A program made the translations under genes and the position numbers. From Alisma plantago-aquatica (Eukaryota > Streptophyta > Magnoliopsida > Alismatales > Alismataceae), in the NCBI GenBank assembly GCA_963693085.1, contig OY856409.1:1619978211-1620042210 (forward strand): a stretch of DNA of 64,000 nucleotides. Direction: 5' to 3'. Positions 37,340 through 49,780 of the stretch are shown here, piece by piece (within the stretch, counting starts at the first letter, position 1; each line of letters starts with the position of its first letter). The notes below the pieces were generated by a model. The model was given only the letters and a program-made list of their open reading frames with translations, ran no database searches and was not told where the DNA came from.

Positions 37340-39240
37340 ACTTTTTTGCATGCAACCTTGGACATAGGATCTATAATCTCATAACAAAGTGTTTGTTGCC
37401 AGAGAGGTTGTATTCCTAAAGAGGGAATTTCTTTCTAAAGGAAACATTGGGAGGCAAGTAGAACTCAAAGAGGTTCGAGACCAACAAGAATATATTGAAC
37501 CATTAAATCTATGAGATGAAGCAAAATATTTAGAAGGTGTTGTGGAATCTCAAATTCCTCAAGTAAAACATGGACCTCGTAGATCTAATAGGACACACCT
37601 TGAACCTGAGAGATTTAGATATCTTGTAACTCAGGAAGGCAGTGAATTGGTCATAGATGATATGCCAATTACCTATAAAGATGCTATAGAGGGACCAGAA
37701 TATGAGAAATGGCTTGAGGCCATGAGAACCAAGATGGAATCCATGTATACCAACAAAGTATGGAGTTTGGTGGATCCACCTGAAGGGGTAAAACCCATAA
37801 GGTGCAAGTGGGTCTTCAAGAAGAAGATCGACATGGATGGTAAGGTATAAACCTATAAGGGCAGATTGGTTGCAAAGGGTTTTAAACAAGTTAAAGGTGT
37901 TGACTATGATAAAAATTTTCTCCAGTGGCCATGGTTAAGTCCATCAGGTTCATGCTTGCTATTTCACCTTATCAAGACTATGAGATTTGGCAAATGGATG
38001 TTCAAAGTGCATTCCTTAATGGGAAACTTGTGAAGGATGTGTACATGACACAACCTAAGGGATTTATATATCCAAAGTGTACCAATAGAGTTTGTAAGCT
38101 ACAAAGGTCAATCTATGGATTGAAGCAAGCATCTCAATGTTAGAATCTTCATTTTGATGAGATGGTCAAAGGGTTTGGCTTTGCTCAAAATGAAGATGAA
38201 CCTTGTGTGTACAAGAAGGTTAGTGGGAGCATAGTGACATTCCTCATATTATATGTAGATGACACACTATTGATGGGAAATGACATCCCTACTTTACAAA
38301 AGGTAAAGATATGGTTAGGAAATACATTCTCTATAAAAGACTTGGGAGAAGCATCTTACATCTTGGTGGTAAAGATCTATAGAGATAGATCTAGAAGACT
38401 TCTCGAACTGTCAGAGTACATACATTGACAAAGTGTTGAAGCAGTTCAGCATGGAGAACTCAAAGTGAGGAAACATGCATGCAAGCCATGGTGTCCCCAT
38501 CTTTAGAGCTTGATTTACCAATTCTTGTGAAGAAAGGGAACACATGAGTGATATTCCATATGCCTCAGCAATTGTATCAATCATGTATGCAATGTTGTGC
38601 ACCCATCTAGACGTCTCATATGCCTTGAGCATGATGAGAAGATATCAGTCAGATCCAGGTGATGCTCACTAGATAGCCATGAAGAACATCCTTAAGTACT
38701 TGAGAAGGACTAATGATCAGTTCTTGGTCTACGGAGGAGAGGAAGAGTTTGTGGTAAGTGGTTACACTGATGCAAGCTTTTAGACTGATCAAGATGATTA
38801 CAAATCATAATCAGGATTCATGTTTTTCCTAAATAATAGAGTTGTAAGCTGGAAGAGTTCCAAGCAAGAGACAATTATTGATTCTACAATAAAGGCTGAG
38901 TATATTGTTGCATCGAGTGCAACAAAGGAGGATATATCGATCAATAAGTTCATCACAGAACTTGGGGTTGTTCCATGCATCAGTAACGTAATTGAGCTAT
39001 ATTGTGACAACAATGGAGCTATTTCCCAAGCTAAGGAATCCAGATTGGATCAGTGCTTGAAGCATATACAAAGGGGGGTTCCATCTCATACGAGAGATCA
39101 TGCAGTGTAGAGATGTGAATATTTGCAAAGTTCCAACTGAGAGCAATGTAGTCGATCCCTTGACAAAGGCACTTTTGCAGAAGAATCATGATGGTCAAGT
39201 TAGGTCACTCAGAATAAGATTTATGGGTGATTGGCTCTAA
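37340..39240 (+). pseudogene. Ty1-copia pol remnant: integrase end, RT, RNase H
   Basis: The C-terminal end of integrase is visible as KVFVAREVVFLKREFLSK (about 37,388-37,441). Reverse transcriptase (RVT_2) follows from 37,542: KWLEAMRTKMESMYTNKVW, KPIRCKWVFKKK, DVQSAFLNG, PKGF and the catalytic YVDDTLLMGND near 38,250-38,283. RNase H follows: SGYTDASF (38,758), VSWKSSKQETIIDSTIKAEY (38,845-38,904), LYCDNNGA (39,000), and a terminal GDWL stop near 39,230-39,240. Stops and frameshifts break the frame at least six times (for example taa after GKV at 37,850). Gag, protease, most of integrase and the 5' LTR are missing. Plus orientation, directly upstream of its own 3' LTR. Confidence 0.93.
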
Positions 39241-39255
39241 GTGCAAGTGCAAGTT

Positions 39256-41514
39256 TGTTGGTTATGTATGCCCAGAGAGCCAATCATGTGATGAGTGTAA
39301 TGGCATATCATGTAAAAATAATTTGACTATTAATAAAAGGCAAGCTTCCAATTTATTATGTTTAATTATGTTATCAGATAATGATGTAACATTATAAATG
39401 GCTAGATAATTATATTAGTCAATGACATATGTATTCAAGTTGTTAACCATGTAGAAGAGATCATACAGAAGTTAAGAGTACATATTGATATTCTCAGTAT
39501 GTCCTTGATTGGTTGTTATTGTGGAAGGTTGATAGACAACAATAACACATAAGATCAGAGTGTGAGTTGGTTGATGACTAAATCTTATTAGTCATTATAT
39601 GTCAACATCAAACCAAGAACACAGATACATGTTAGAGAACAGTGTATCGGACAGACCCACCATGAGACTGACACATGGAAGCCATCTTCATGGAAGTCAT
39701 AGTCAGATCTCACAGTGATGGTGGTGGTTGTGGTTCATAGACCTGAAATCACTGCACTCAACACATGATGTTGGGTACACTTTGACATCATCAAATACAA
39801 TCCTAAAACATGGTTTGCTATAACAGTGATGATTGGGTGGCTTTGACACATGGGGATTGTCTGTGAGTGATAGACATGGGATTTGTCCCTCCTACTTGAG
39901 TGTGATGTCCTATGCCTCTTGATTAGAGAGACTGAGAAAAGCATGGCCATGCACATCTGAGTCAATATGTGATATTAAGCTTACATATATCTCATACAGT
40001 ATATTCTTAGTTCAAGAAAAGGATTGAATAATAATGAGGGTGACTGCTCCATGCCTCTAGTTTAATCTGGACATCAGTTACAAAGGAACTTTACAAACAC
40101 TACAACACCATACATAGATTGTAGGTTGAAGTTTCTCCCCAACTTTTCCATTTACTTAGGTAGAAATGATGTGTGACTAGGAACCACTCTTTTACTGTGA
40201 TGTCATAAGTTGTTATGGACACTCACTACCAATGTAATATGGGACCTATAGGGTCACACACATAGCTTTTAACCTAGAAGAGGAGTTCATATCTCAAATG
40301 ACAGTTGAATTAAGTGCTAAAGTGCTTAGTCATTTGATTCAAGAAACAAATAGGCTGACAACACCTCCAAATGCCCATCTCAAGTGTTGAGACGGTCGTC
40401 TGGAAGTGCCAAATGACCTTCTTAAGAGTTGATACGGGCGTCTGGGTATCAGGCCTAGTTGTGAGTTGAAATTGACAAAGGAACAAAATGACCCAACCAA
40501 ACGGGCTTGACTCGGGTCACCAAACACCTATCTGGGTGAACCGAGATGGCAGTCTCACATGGGTGAGATGGTCCAGTTCGGTCAGAGAAGGTTGTAGATG
40601 TTTCCCTATTTGTTTTGCTTGAGAAATACTTGTTGCACAAGGAAATCAACGACAGACATTGATGGGAAATGATATGCCAAATTCGTGTACAACTGAGAAA
40701 CCATGAAATGACTATCTAGCTTTGACAAATAGCTGCTTCGACTGTCGTAGGTTGTGTAATTTCTATAATTTTTGCAAAAATGTGTTCTTCCGGTCCTTTC
40801 CACTCTCGCACATTAATCTTATATCGGAAAGCAACTAGGAACCTTAACCCTAGCCTCTACTATAAATAGAGGGATATTGGGGGCTTCCTAGAGCACAACA
40901 CAGACAACTGAAAATCAATTCCTCTAACAACTGTTGTCCTATGGCTGTGGGAACCATGAGAGCCCAGGAAAGTCCTACCTGATAAGGGAGGAATAGCCAT
41001 GAGAGAGAATAACTTAGAGTTGTCTTGGGAGAGCAACTAGGTGACTAGTACACTGACGGGGAGGGATGAATCCCTTTTGATAATTCTAGTAGTATGACAG
41101 GAGTACTAGGTGGTACGTGTGAACTACCATAGAGGCAAGAGGTTGTTGTCTGTCACTCGGAAGATGATGCCATCCAGCAGTCTGTGACAAGAGGATTTGT
41201 TGAAGAAAATGACATTCATGGTTGTAGTCTCTGGTGTGATTAGGGGGAGTTGTAGTAGTCCTACTGTCTGAGGTGCAAATTTGAAGGAGCAGCAGTCATA
41301 TGAGTTCTAGTGCAACAACAAGTTACACAGACACCATCCAATATAGTTGTGCATCAACGACAACGAGGAGATGTCGTTAGACTTGCTCTAGGACTAGGTA
41401 CATCCTCGAAACCATACTTCCTACACTATAGTTATTGACGCGATCTATTGATTATGGGAATATGGTAGATAAAAATTAAAATTCTGCTACTTGCTCTGTA
41501 CCATATTTCCGAAT
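39256..41514 (+). repeat. Ty1-copia 3' LTR, ~2.26 kb
   Basis: Starts tgttggttatgtatgccc, 15 bp after the pol stop, at the expected polypurine position (gcaagtgcaagtt, degenerate). It holds a TATA box (40,861) and a GC-richer leader. It ends near ccatatttccga, where alignment of the flanking LTR to 51,040 begins. The terminal CA is not clear and no target duplication can be tested because the 5' part is lost. Confidence 0.7.
40860..40871 (+). promoter_or_regulatory. TATA box of copia LTR
   Basis: ctataaatagag, about 1.6 kb into the LTR, followed by gggatattggg and an acaacacagac leader. This is the usual U3/R arrangement in long copia LTRs. Confidence 0.6.
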
Positions 41515-42803
41515 AGGAAGATGGTGTACATAGGTGGAAGATGATGAGAAATGATGGTGGATGGAGGCAAACCAAAGGTATGGGCATAGAAGGAGCTTCT
41601 TTAGCCCTCTCAATCCTTGGAGCTCTAGGATGGAGGTCTAAGAACCAAAGACTGGAACTACAGAAGTTTGCAGAAATGCACTTTGATACTCTTTTCTAGG
41701 TATCAAGAGATGAGTATTTATAGGGATAGGCAGAGCGTATATGTTAAGTATAAACAAACTCGACTGGGTTTGGGTAAACCTGACCGAATTCGGTCCATTG
41801 ATTTGCCTTCTGACAGCTTGGGTGAACCATTGCTAAGCATCTTCAGTTAGTGCCTTCAGAAGGTGAAGCATTGCTAGGAAAACCATTGGAAGGTAGCCTT
41901 CAGGCCCCTGCTGAATTGCTTGAGTTAAAGAAGCAATTGTAGGAATTTCTAGACAAGGGTTTTATCCGTCCGAGCACGTCACCATGGGGAGTGCCGGTTC
42001 TTTTTGTAAAGAAAACGGATGGTTCGCTCCGAATGTGCATTGACTACCGAATGATCAACCAGGCTACCATTAAGAACAAATACCCTTTACCCCGGATAGG
42101 TTACTGGTTTGACCAGGTAAAGTCAGCTCGAGTCTTTTCAAAGATCGACTTAAGGTCAGGTTACCACCAGTTGAGGGTTAAGAGTGAGGACATCCCAAAA
42201 ACTGCTTTTAGAACCCGGTATAGCCACTATGAGTAAGGCCAACTATCTTCCAAAGGAGAAGGTTGGAAGAAAGAAACGAACCCAAATGAATATGGGTGAA
42301 CCTAACCAAATTCATTCCTTCAGATGGCGCTCATTGAAGTGCACCTGTGAATAATTGTTGCCATTTATTTCTTACCTTTGAAATGGACCATCGAAAGACA
42401 ATATATTGGAAGGCACCATTCGAAGAGACCATCGGGAGCATCTTTTGATTAGTTCCACCAGAAGGCACCATCGGATGACACCATCAAAAGAAGGTCCTTC
42501 AGTTGTCTATGAAGAAAAAGAGTCGATGGAGCTGATGTATACTGGTGCAAAAAATCAGGGGATGAATCCGACCAAATTTGGGGGAACCCGACTGAATTTG
42601 TCAGACAAAATATAGAGGATTAATGTTTTCTTAAGTTTTATTCCTACAAGTCCCAAAATTATCTAGTTGAGAATATTTATCTTCAAAAACATATAAATTA
42701 GAAAAAGATAAGTATCTAGATTAATTTTGGGAATACTTAAACCTAGAAAGGCACGAAAAAATAGATAATACGTAACATAAATCCCTAAATATGGGTGTTA
42801 TCA
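41515..42803 (-). repeat. Athila/Tat-like 3' LTR, truncated
   Basis: Read on the minus strand it starts tgataacaccc (42,803), just after a purine-rich block (gctttgggtggt), and aligns with the LTR at 49,781-51,996. Shared blocks include tcaaaagaaggtccttca, gaagaaaaagagt and ggtggaagatga. It is cut at 41,514 by the copia LTR and contains a 0.33-kb gypsy RT fragment. A minus-strand TATA (ctataaatactc) sits near 41,712. Confidence 0.75.
41904..42236 (+). pseudogene. Isolated Ty3-gypsy reverse-transcriptase fragment
   Basis: An open stretch encodes gypsy RT block 1-3: a residual KKQL(stop)[46 protein letters not shown] and [15 protein letters not shown]. It ends before the YxDD region. It is flanked on both sides by the Athila/Tat-like LTR, and the aligned LTR at 51 kb lacks it. 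No LTR, primer-binding site or polypurine tract accompanies it. It reads opposite to the host LTR. Only one stop occurs in ~110 codons, so it is much better preserved than its surroundings. Confidence 0.9.
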
Positions 42804-43098
42804 ACCACCCAAAGCTATTGTGCTCAAAGAAAAAAAAGATAACATTCAAAATAAGCTTGGAAATAATGTTAAGGTTAAGAAAAAATAATTTAAAGCAGTG
42901 ATTCTCCTAATTCATGGTATTACAAAACACCCACCCCCCCCGGTTCGAGTAAAACCTTCTAAAGAAAGATCAAAGAGAATCCAAGCAGGTTTAAGTGAAT
43001 TCACTACAACCTGTCGATACTCAAGGGAGCTTGAACCATAATTTTTTTTTTGGAGATTGAACCGTAATATTTGAGCACTAAAGCATTTTCAAAGAGGT
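42804..43098 (-). other. Athila/Tat-like interior, segment next to 3' LTR
   Basis: About 295 bp between the 3' LTR and the hAT-like insertion. It includes a c-run near 42,933-42,941 and a t-run near 43,042-43,051. No coding potential is seen. Confidence 0.4.
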
Positions 43099-43164
43099 TA
43101 GGGATGGGAACAGAACCAAATCAAACCCTTAAATTCAACCAAACTGACCAGTTAGGTCTAGTTT

Positions 43165-46135
43165 TGTGATGATCTTGATTTTAGGAGTTTGATACTGGAT
43201 ATAGTATTTGAATAATAACCCTGAGTAATATGATTTATTGATTGACAATGATGTATCATGTGGTCAATGGATGAACTCTAAGGTGTTTTAGGACCACAAA
43301 GGTATTCATGGACTAGTTTAAACAAGATTCAATGATTATAGATATTGATTGAGGCTTTTGCACATATTCCTAAGTCTATTCAAAGATTTCATTTACATGA
43401 TCACATAATAGAGTTTGTCTCAATCTTTTATGGATGAGAAAATATATATAATGTAAGGGTGGTGCCCCAAATTCTAGGATGATCGGTGGTTTCCATAAAG
43501 ATATGAACTTATATGAAATTGAATACATTTGATGATATCTACATTGTCGAACTCTTTTTTTTTCTTTAATAATTAAGTACCTGAGTTGTGATAAATTTGG
43601 TGTCACTTTGGCTTATTATCCTTTTCTTGAGTGCGGCCCAACGCCTGAAATGTGGTCCTATCGTGACTGTTAATGATCTAAGAACGGAGACTCTGTCATC
43701 CACCTCCTATTTCTGCGGAGGCAGCCTTGACCCAGCTCAACCACGCCCACACAAGAATCGAATCAAGGTGATGATTGCCAGATAACTCGGACTGGCTGTT
43801 ACTTCACAACACTCCCTAGATCCGAAGACGACCCTACCTTCTCCAACCGCAGTGGCAGGAAGAGGCCGGATGAGTGGAAGCCGGCGGAGAGAGAGAGAGA
43901 GGGAGAGAGAGAGACCCGCCCCACACACCCAATCCCTCCATCGCCTACCGCAGTAGAGAAGCGAGACAGAGAAGGACTAGCACCCGACGGAGTGGAGGCA
44001 CTGAGCTGGCAGCGCACAACAAGGTTGTAGGAGACGACGTGCTAACCTAGCACAGAGAGAAGACTCTGGCGTCGAGGCACCAGGTCGGCGACGCAAAGGG
44101 GTGGAGCTCAAAGCTCCTCGAAGAAGTGGGTTGTGATGAGGAGGAGGTTTGCCGAGATGCCTATCCATCAATGGAACCTGACCTCAGCACGGCGACGCTC
44201 GTTGGATGAGCGGCTGAGATCCTCACCGGAGGAGAACCTGACGGAGGTGGCCCTCACGAACAGAGCCCCGTTGTGACTCTGGCAGACTAGAAAGCAACTT
44301 AGAGAGGACGAAGCACCAACAGAGTTGTGAGGGTGAAGTATAGGGTTGCCGCAAACCACCATAGGTCTTTCTTGCAGCGGCGGCTTGGGTGGGAGAGAAT
44401 CCACGCACGCAGACACATCGCTGCGGACCTGGAGATCAGGAAGATCATGAGGAAGCAAGGAAGGAACCGGGCCTCCAAACCCAATCCAAGATCAAGATGA
44501 ACCGGGTTCAAGCCACGTGTCACCTCCGGATTGGTCGCTTAAGGTAAATATCCCATAAAATGCTTAGTTCTTGTATAACACATAATAAATAGCTCGTTTA
44601 TCTGAAAAATACAAACAAGGTACCAAAACGTTCAGAAAAATGTGTAGAACAATATGAAACTGTAATATCTGACTTTTGAAGCACGAATCTTAGTGATATC
44701 ATATAATATGTGTAATGCTTTATTAATTAATAATAAATAACAAACAATGATATAAAATTATGAGAAAATGTCAGTAAGTCTATAATCATGTTTATAATGT
44801 ATATGATATTAGATATGGTCATGTTGATACACGAAAGAATATAATTTTCTTTATATGGCTATTTAGGGCTAATAATCCTAAATAAAATGTAATAGATACA
44901 TACATGCTCAATAAATGATGGAATTCACAAATTAAGCTCATAACAGTATATGGAACCTCAGTTTTAATTATGAGATCATGATGATTCACGAAATCCATGT
45001 TATATGAAGATGAATCTTAATGCATGTTATAAAACCCTAACCTAGGTTAATGATGTAACCTAGGGTTTATATGTGCATAAAAAGGATATGGAACCTAATG
45101 ATCAGATAATGAGCCATAATTTGGAAAATGACATCATTAATATAATTCTAAGACAAGAATGCAAGTAACGATGAGAATATCCTAATGAATTAAGAAAACC
45201 CTAAAATGGATACGACTAGGGTTAAGATGATGAGAATCTGATGATAGTATGTGGTCTTATCTTAATCAGGTGATGACCATACTTCTAGATGATCAAGGAT
45301 AAGTTAGAAATCTCTGAACTAAGGTATGTGGGTTTTATTTAAGTATATGACTATGGTTTTCTTGCTTGCAACCATGATATGTATGTATGCTCTCTTCTAT
45401 TTGCAAATATTGGATGTAGTAGCACTATATAGTATTCGATGTTTTATCACTTGTAAACATAAATGATAAGTAGATGCTTTGTAGTTATTTAAGGTGTTCA
45501 TTATCCCCCTTACGAGGGAATGGATTAATGTTGGCTAGTACACCTCCCTAGAGCACACGGTGTACAGGGAGTTTCCCTAGAGTACTTGGTACACGGGGAT
45601 GGGCCCATATTTATGTTTTGGTACTAGTCCACCTTGATAATGCAATTCATCTAGGAAAATGACTTAAATTGGCGTATTTCGCTTAATAAAGAAGTGTTTT
45701 CTATGATTTTCTTTCCTTCTGCAAATCTTTTTCAAAAATTATGAAAGCCATCAATATATGTATCTTTCTGCCCATGTACACAACACCTTGTGTGTTGATT
45801 TGTTGTTTCACGTATGTTTTAGGTTCAGATATAGCATGGGAGGAAAAGTACAGGATGTGAGTAAGTTGTTCAGGTTGTACCTATTGTGAAGATCCTAGTT
45901 AGCATACATGTTCTTAGACTTGTAAATCATCTTTCAATATGTAATTGTAATTCATGTTGTAATAAGTCCATTTTGTATAAGAACACATGTTGAATGTTGA
46001 GTATGTTATGGTTGTATGTTCATGTATGTGTATTATGCTTCCGCATCGCTTTCTGATATGATTGGATGATGTTCTCAGATTCTGACCTCTCATTCCCAAT
46101 AGGGTTTGGAGAAGTGAAAATCCGGGGACGTCACA
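43165..46135 (+). mobile_element. Gypsy-like solo LTR, 2.97 kb, TSD agttt
   Basis: Starts tgtgatgatc and ends ggggacgtcaca, flanked by the perfect 5-bp duplication agttt (43,160-43,164 and 46,136-46,140). No primer-binding site, polypurine tract or second LTR lies inside, so this is a solo LTR left by unequal recombination. Its last ~1.4 kb match the LTR part at 31.2-32.96 kb. It includes a GC-rich island at 43,630-44,540 with a (GA)n run near 43,890-43,913. Confidence 0.7.
43630..44541. other. GC-rich island inside the solo LTR
   Basis: Strikingly GC-richer than its surroundings, with open frames on the minus strand (43,977-44,171; 44,168-44,458; 44,299-44,523) that match no known protein. 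A donor-like site aag/gtaaat stands at its right edge (about 44,541) on the plus strand. In long LTRs such islands may be the transcribed leader. Capture of a host exon is an alternative. I assign no product. Confidence 0.45.
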
Positions 46136-46729
46136 AGTTTTATGGGAGAGAAAATTTGAAACCATTAAAAATGGTTTGGTCTAGTTTGAGGGTGCAGTTC
46201 AACCAAACTAAACCAAACCGATATGTATATATTATCTAAATATATATATATTTTTATAGTAAAAAATAATTATCTAAACTAAACTTTATGATACTCAATA
46301 AATTTTTCTATGTTAATGTGTAGAAAAATGCTAAATAAATCAAAATAAGTCTTACAAAATTTTGAAGTATGATATATAACATGTTTATTTTAAGTTTTCC
46401 AGACACTGTCTACTTATAGTTTATATTTATATTATTATATTACCCCTTTTCAACAATGATTTTTATATGATTTATTAAACTAGATTCCTTGATTGAGATG
46501 ATAAAAAATGTATTTTCTCATTAAAAAATAGTATAAAGCTTTATAGTACCTCATGTAATAGTTTGAAACAAAATTAAACTGAACCAAACACAAATCAACA
46601 TTTCAGTTTGGTTTGGTTCTGGACTAGCTAATGATTTCGGTTGATTTGAGAATTTCACAAACCAATATGTATGATTTCGTTTGTAGTTTTAGGGGTAAAC
46701 CAAACCAAACTAAACTATTCCCACCCATA

Positions 46730-49700
46730 AAGGTAATCAGGAGAGCGATGAAGGCAAGTGATGAACTGACATCATGTATTCATGTATACTGATTAGGAAT
46801 AATGTGCCTCCCACTTATTTGGGTCCTAAGAAGCAACAAAAAAGACAAAAACTCTAATGACTTAAAGGATTCCGATCTACATCAAGTTGGCCCATGTAAC
46901 GAGTATTAGTCCTTGTAGTTTGAGTCAGTTGACCCAAAGTAGTGATACAAACTCCCTGTACTATGCTCAAACCAACCCTACTACTGGATGATCTCATAGG
47001 ACTCATAGGGGATTATAAGTACTCTCTAATGAGCTTTCAGGGTGGCACTACCAGGAATATAATATCTACATTCATGAGCATAGTCAAACACCCGTTTGGC
47101 ACCATCCTCAACTCTTTTGAAAGAGAGAACAAACACTCGTGTTCTTTTTCACACTCAGGCTTTTATTCTCTCCATTCTAATTTATAGGCATAGGTGAAGA
47201 GCTATTTTGATATTTTGGAATTTTTGGTTAGTCAAACCTCATTAGCATATTTTATATGTTTCATCTTTTTGAGTCAATCTAAGGTGAGAGGTCACACTGA
47301 CGGTCAAAGAAAAAACTCCTACTTGATTAAAGAACAAAAATCATCATTGCCTTCTTAATACATGTGTGAAAAATAGTAATTATGATTCAAGGGTCCTTAG
47401 AAAAATGTTGTTTTTGTGAAAATGTGGCTTGGAGTTTTGATCAAACTCTAGCTCTTTCCCGTGGTCCCAAATCCTGAGTTTTTTATTCACAATATAGATC
47501 AAGGGAACAATATTTTGAACTATGAAAAAGGTGCATAACCTTAGATTGATTGTCAAACTTAAGGAAAGAGCCAGTAATCTACTTAAAGCAAGATATCAAG
47601 AAATTTGAGATGAAAATTGGGCACTTAATAACATGGATAACCATTTAACTATTGTATACAACATGTAGACTAAATTACAAAGCTACAAATTAAGCAACAA
47701 AGTCCTACAAAGAAGTAATCTAGGTTAAACTATTAAAAAAATTGAAAAATTATGAATAAATGTTAGATGTAAACATGCATGCATGAAAAATGAAGAGATA
47801 GAAGGGCAAACAACCCTCCACCCCAATCTTAAAATTTTGATCGTGATCAAGCAAGACCTAAACTTGGTATAGTAGGAAAGGAGTGCATGGATGTATGGGA
47901 AATAATTTAATCAAAGTCATATAATGATGCATGTATGCAAAGACATTATTAAACAATTGGAGTAAAGAAACTATATAAGGAAGAACATGAATAAAAAAAT
48001 CATTTAAACAAGAAAGAGAAAAGAAAGGTGTAAAAGAAAGGGGGTCACTGCCCCATGATACCAACACTTGGATACCAAATTCTAAGCTTTAGGACCAGTG
48101 TCACATGTGTCTTCCCAATGGGGTCTGTCATGTAGGAGTAGAATAGGTGGAGATATGGTCCCTTTTGAGTATGAATTAGAGGAAGAAAATATGGTGACTC
48201 AGTGAAGTGACACTATGTTGGAATTGGTTTGAAATGTACTAAAATGAATTCTTTAGAAAAGCCTCCTCAAGGTACCCTTCAAGGTATAAATGTGTAGGCC
48301 TTGGGATGTTGACACAGGATGATATGGAGGGAAGAGATTGCAAATCTTCTAGAGGACTTCTCTCTTCTCTCTTCATCTCTAAACTTGAGGTTGGATGCTT
48401 AGAGTAATGTTCATTGCAAATCTAAGTCATCCAATCATATTCTAAGAAAGAAGTATCCCCAGGAGAATCTGTTTGCAGTTCTACCACCCCTAGCTTGTCA
48501 CATTCTATGGGATATGGGGTACATTCATGTTCAATAGTCATGTTGTAGTGGATCATCTATCCTGCTCTTCTACAAACAACCAAGCCTTATGAGGGGATGG
48601 TTGCAAATGTCAGCCCATGCTGCTCCAACTCGTTGTTGTTGATATACTCATTGCCCCTACTTGAGCAATCATCGTCATCCTCCTCAAAAAAATTATTCCA
48701 TACCATTTTAGCTATGTTGCTTGAAACAAAGTGACAAGTCTCGATTTGAGAGGTATCACCCTGGTCTAGAGTTGAAGTTGAATTAGGTTGATCAACTAAA
48801 CCTCCAATTTTGAACGTATTTGGCTGCCATAAGAAGGGTGGAAGTCATCATCATCAAACCAAAATTGTGGACTTTGTGATCCCTCTATTGTTTTCTCAAA
48901 TGAATCGTCTGGATGAAATGAAGAGCTTCCCTAGATGGGTGAGTTTTAATAGAAAAATCCCGGTGAATCAAGTTGACGGCTTGAATAGGATGGTGAGATA
49001 AGTTTGGGATCAGGACTAATGGAATGGTTTTGATGATTGGAATCATTGTGATCATGCTATAGGGTTGTAATCATGTGGCTTACAAATTGATGATTTCTTG
49101 AAGTCTCATGCCACGCTTAAAATCCTCACAATGAAGTTTCTAGACTTGCACACAAATGCTTTCAAAATTTGCCAATTCTTCCATGCACTATTGTTGGAAA
49201 TCCTCTATATCAAACTGATGCACTTGGATAAATCCTTCTTCAATAGTTTGAGGCATATTTCTTCTTCAGTTTGTGATCTTGGTGGCTACTTAGAGCTAAT
49301 GATCTTGCCTTTTGAGTATCTCTCAAAGCAGATCAGGTTGGTTGTGGAGATGAAGTGTTAAAGGAAGACATGAGTGCATCGACACTTTTCCTCGCTAACT
49401 CTACTCTCTGATCAGTTCTTGTTCTCACAGTGAAGTATAGGTTGACATATGATCGGAAATCTCTATTGACAAACTACATACAACAGTGGTGGGGACGAAT
49501 ATAGCTCAACATATTGGAGTGCATGGCTTTCAACTATATGCCAATAGTTAGGGCTGCAGAAGAATTTAGGTGGATAGGTGGACAAGATAAATTGCCTTAT
49601 TTAGGAAAGGTCCATTGCTGAAAAGGTATAAGAAAAAAGAAAACATTTTCCGTATGTATGCACAAGTATGTGAAAAACAAACGAAGAAGTATTCATATAT

Positions 49701-49755
49701 TATATGCTTATGCTGATAGAACAAAAATTTTGGGTGTACAAATGTGGAAAACCAT
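46730..49755 (-). mobile_element. Athila/Tat-like interior, degenerate
   Basis: Minus-strand sequence downstream of the primer-binding site. Short peptide-like stretches such as WNNFFEEDDDDCSSRGNEY (near 48,690) and PYPIECDKLGVVELQTDSPG (near 48,480) hint at a decayed frame but match no pol domain. aagattggggtgga (minus strand, near 47,825) resembles the purine-rich sequence common near the 3' part of Athila/Tat elements. The open plus-strand frames here show no known motif. Confidence 0.4.
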
Positions 49756-49774
49756 GTCCCCAGTAATTGCACCA
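49756..49774 (-). other. Athila/Tat-like primer-binding site
   Basis: On the minus strand tggtgcaattactggggac stands six bases after the 5' LTR end. It matches most positions of the Asp-tRNA-type primer site used by Athila/Tat elements. Confidence 0.6.
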
Positions 49775-49780
49775 AAAAGT

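Larger units (their letters stand above)
43099..46729. mobile_element. hAT-like non-autonomous element split by a gypsy LTR
   Basis: The left end reads tagggatgggaacagaacca. The right end, reverse-complemented, reads tatgggtgggaatagtttag, giving a ~12-bp inverted repeat with two differences. Both arms then carry aaccaaa/caaacc-rich sub-terminal repeats. The flanks aaagaggt and ataaaggt look like a decayed 8-bp duplication. Once the gypsy LTR (43,165-46,135) is removed, about 660 bp remain, with no transposase frame. Confidence 0.55.

Noticed and set aside
41904..42236. Endogenous pararetrovirus or full gypsy element
   Set aside because: Only RT blocks typical of Ty3-gypsy are present. There is no coat or movement-protein sequence, no LTRs and no other domain.
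44168..44523. Overlapping minus-strand open frames in the GC-rich island as a host gene
   Set aside because: They are short, mutually overlapping and unmatched, and the island lies inside a solo LTR with exact target duplications.
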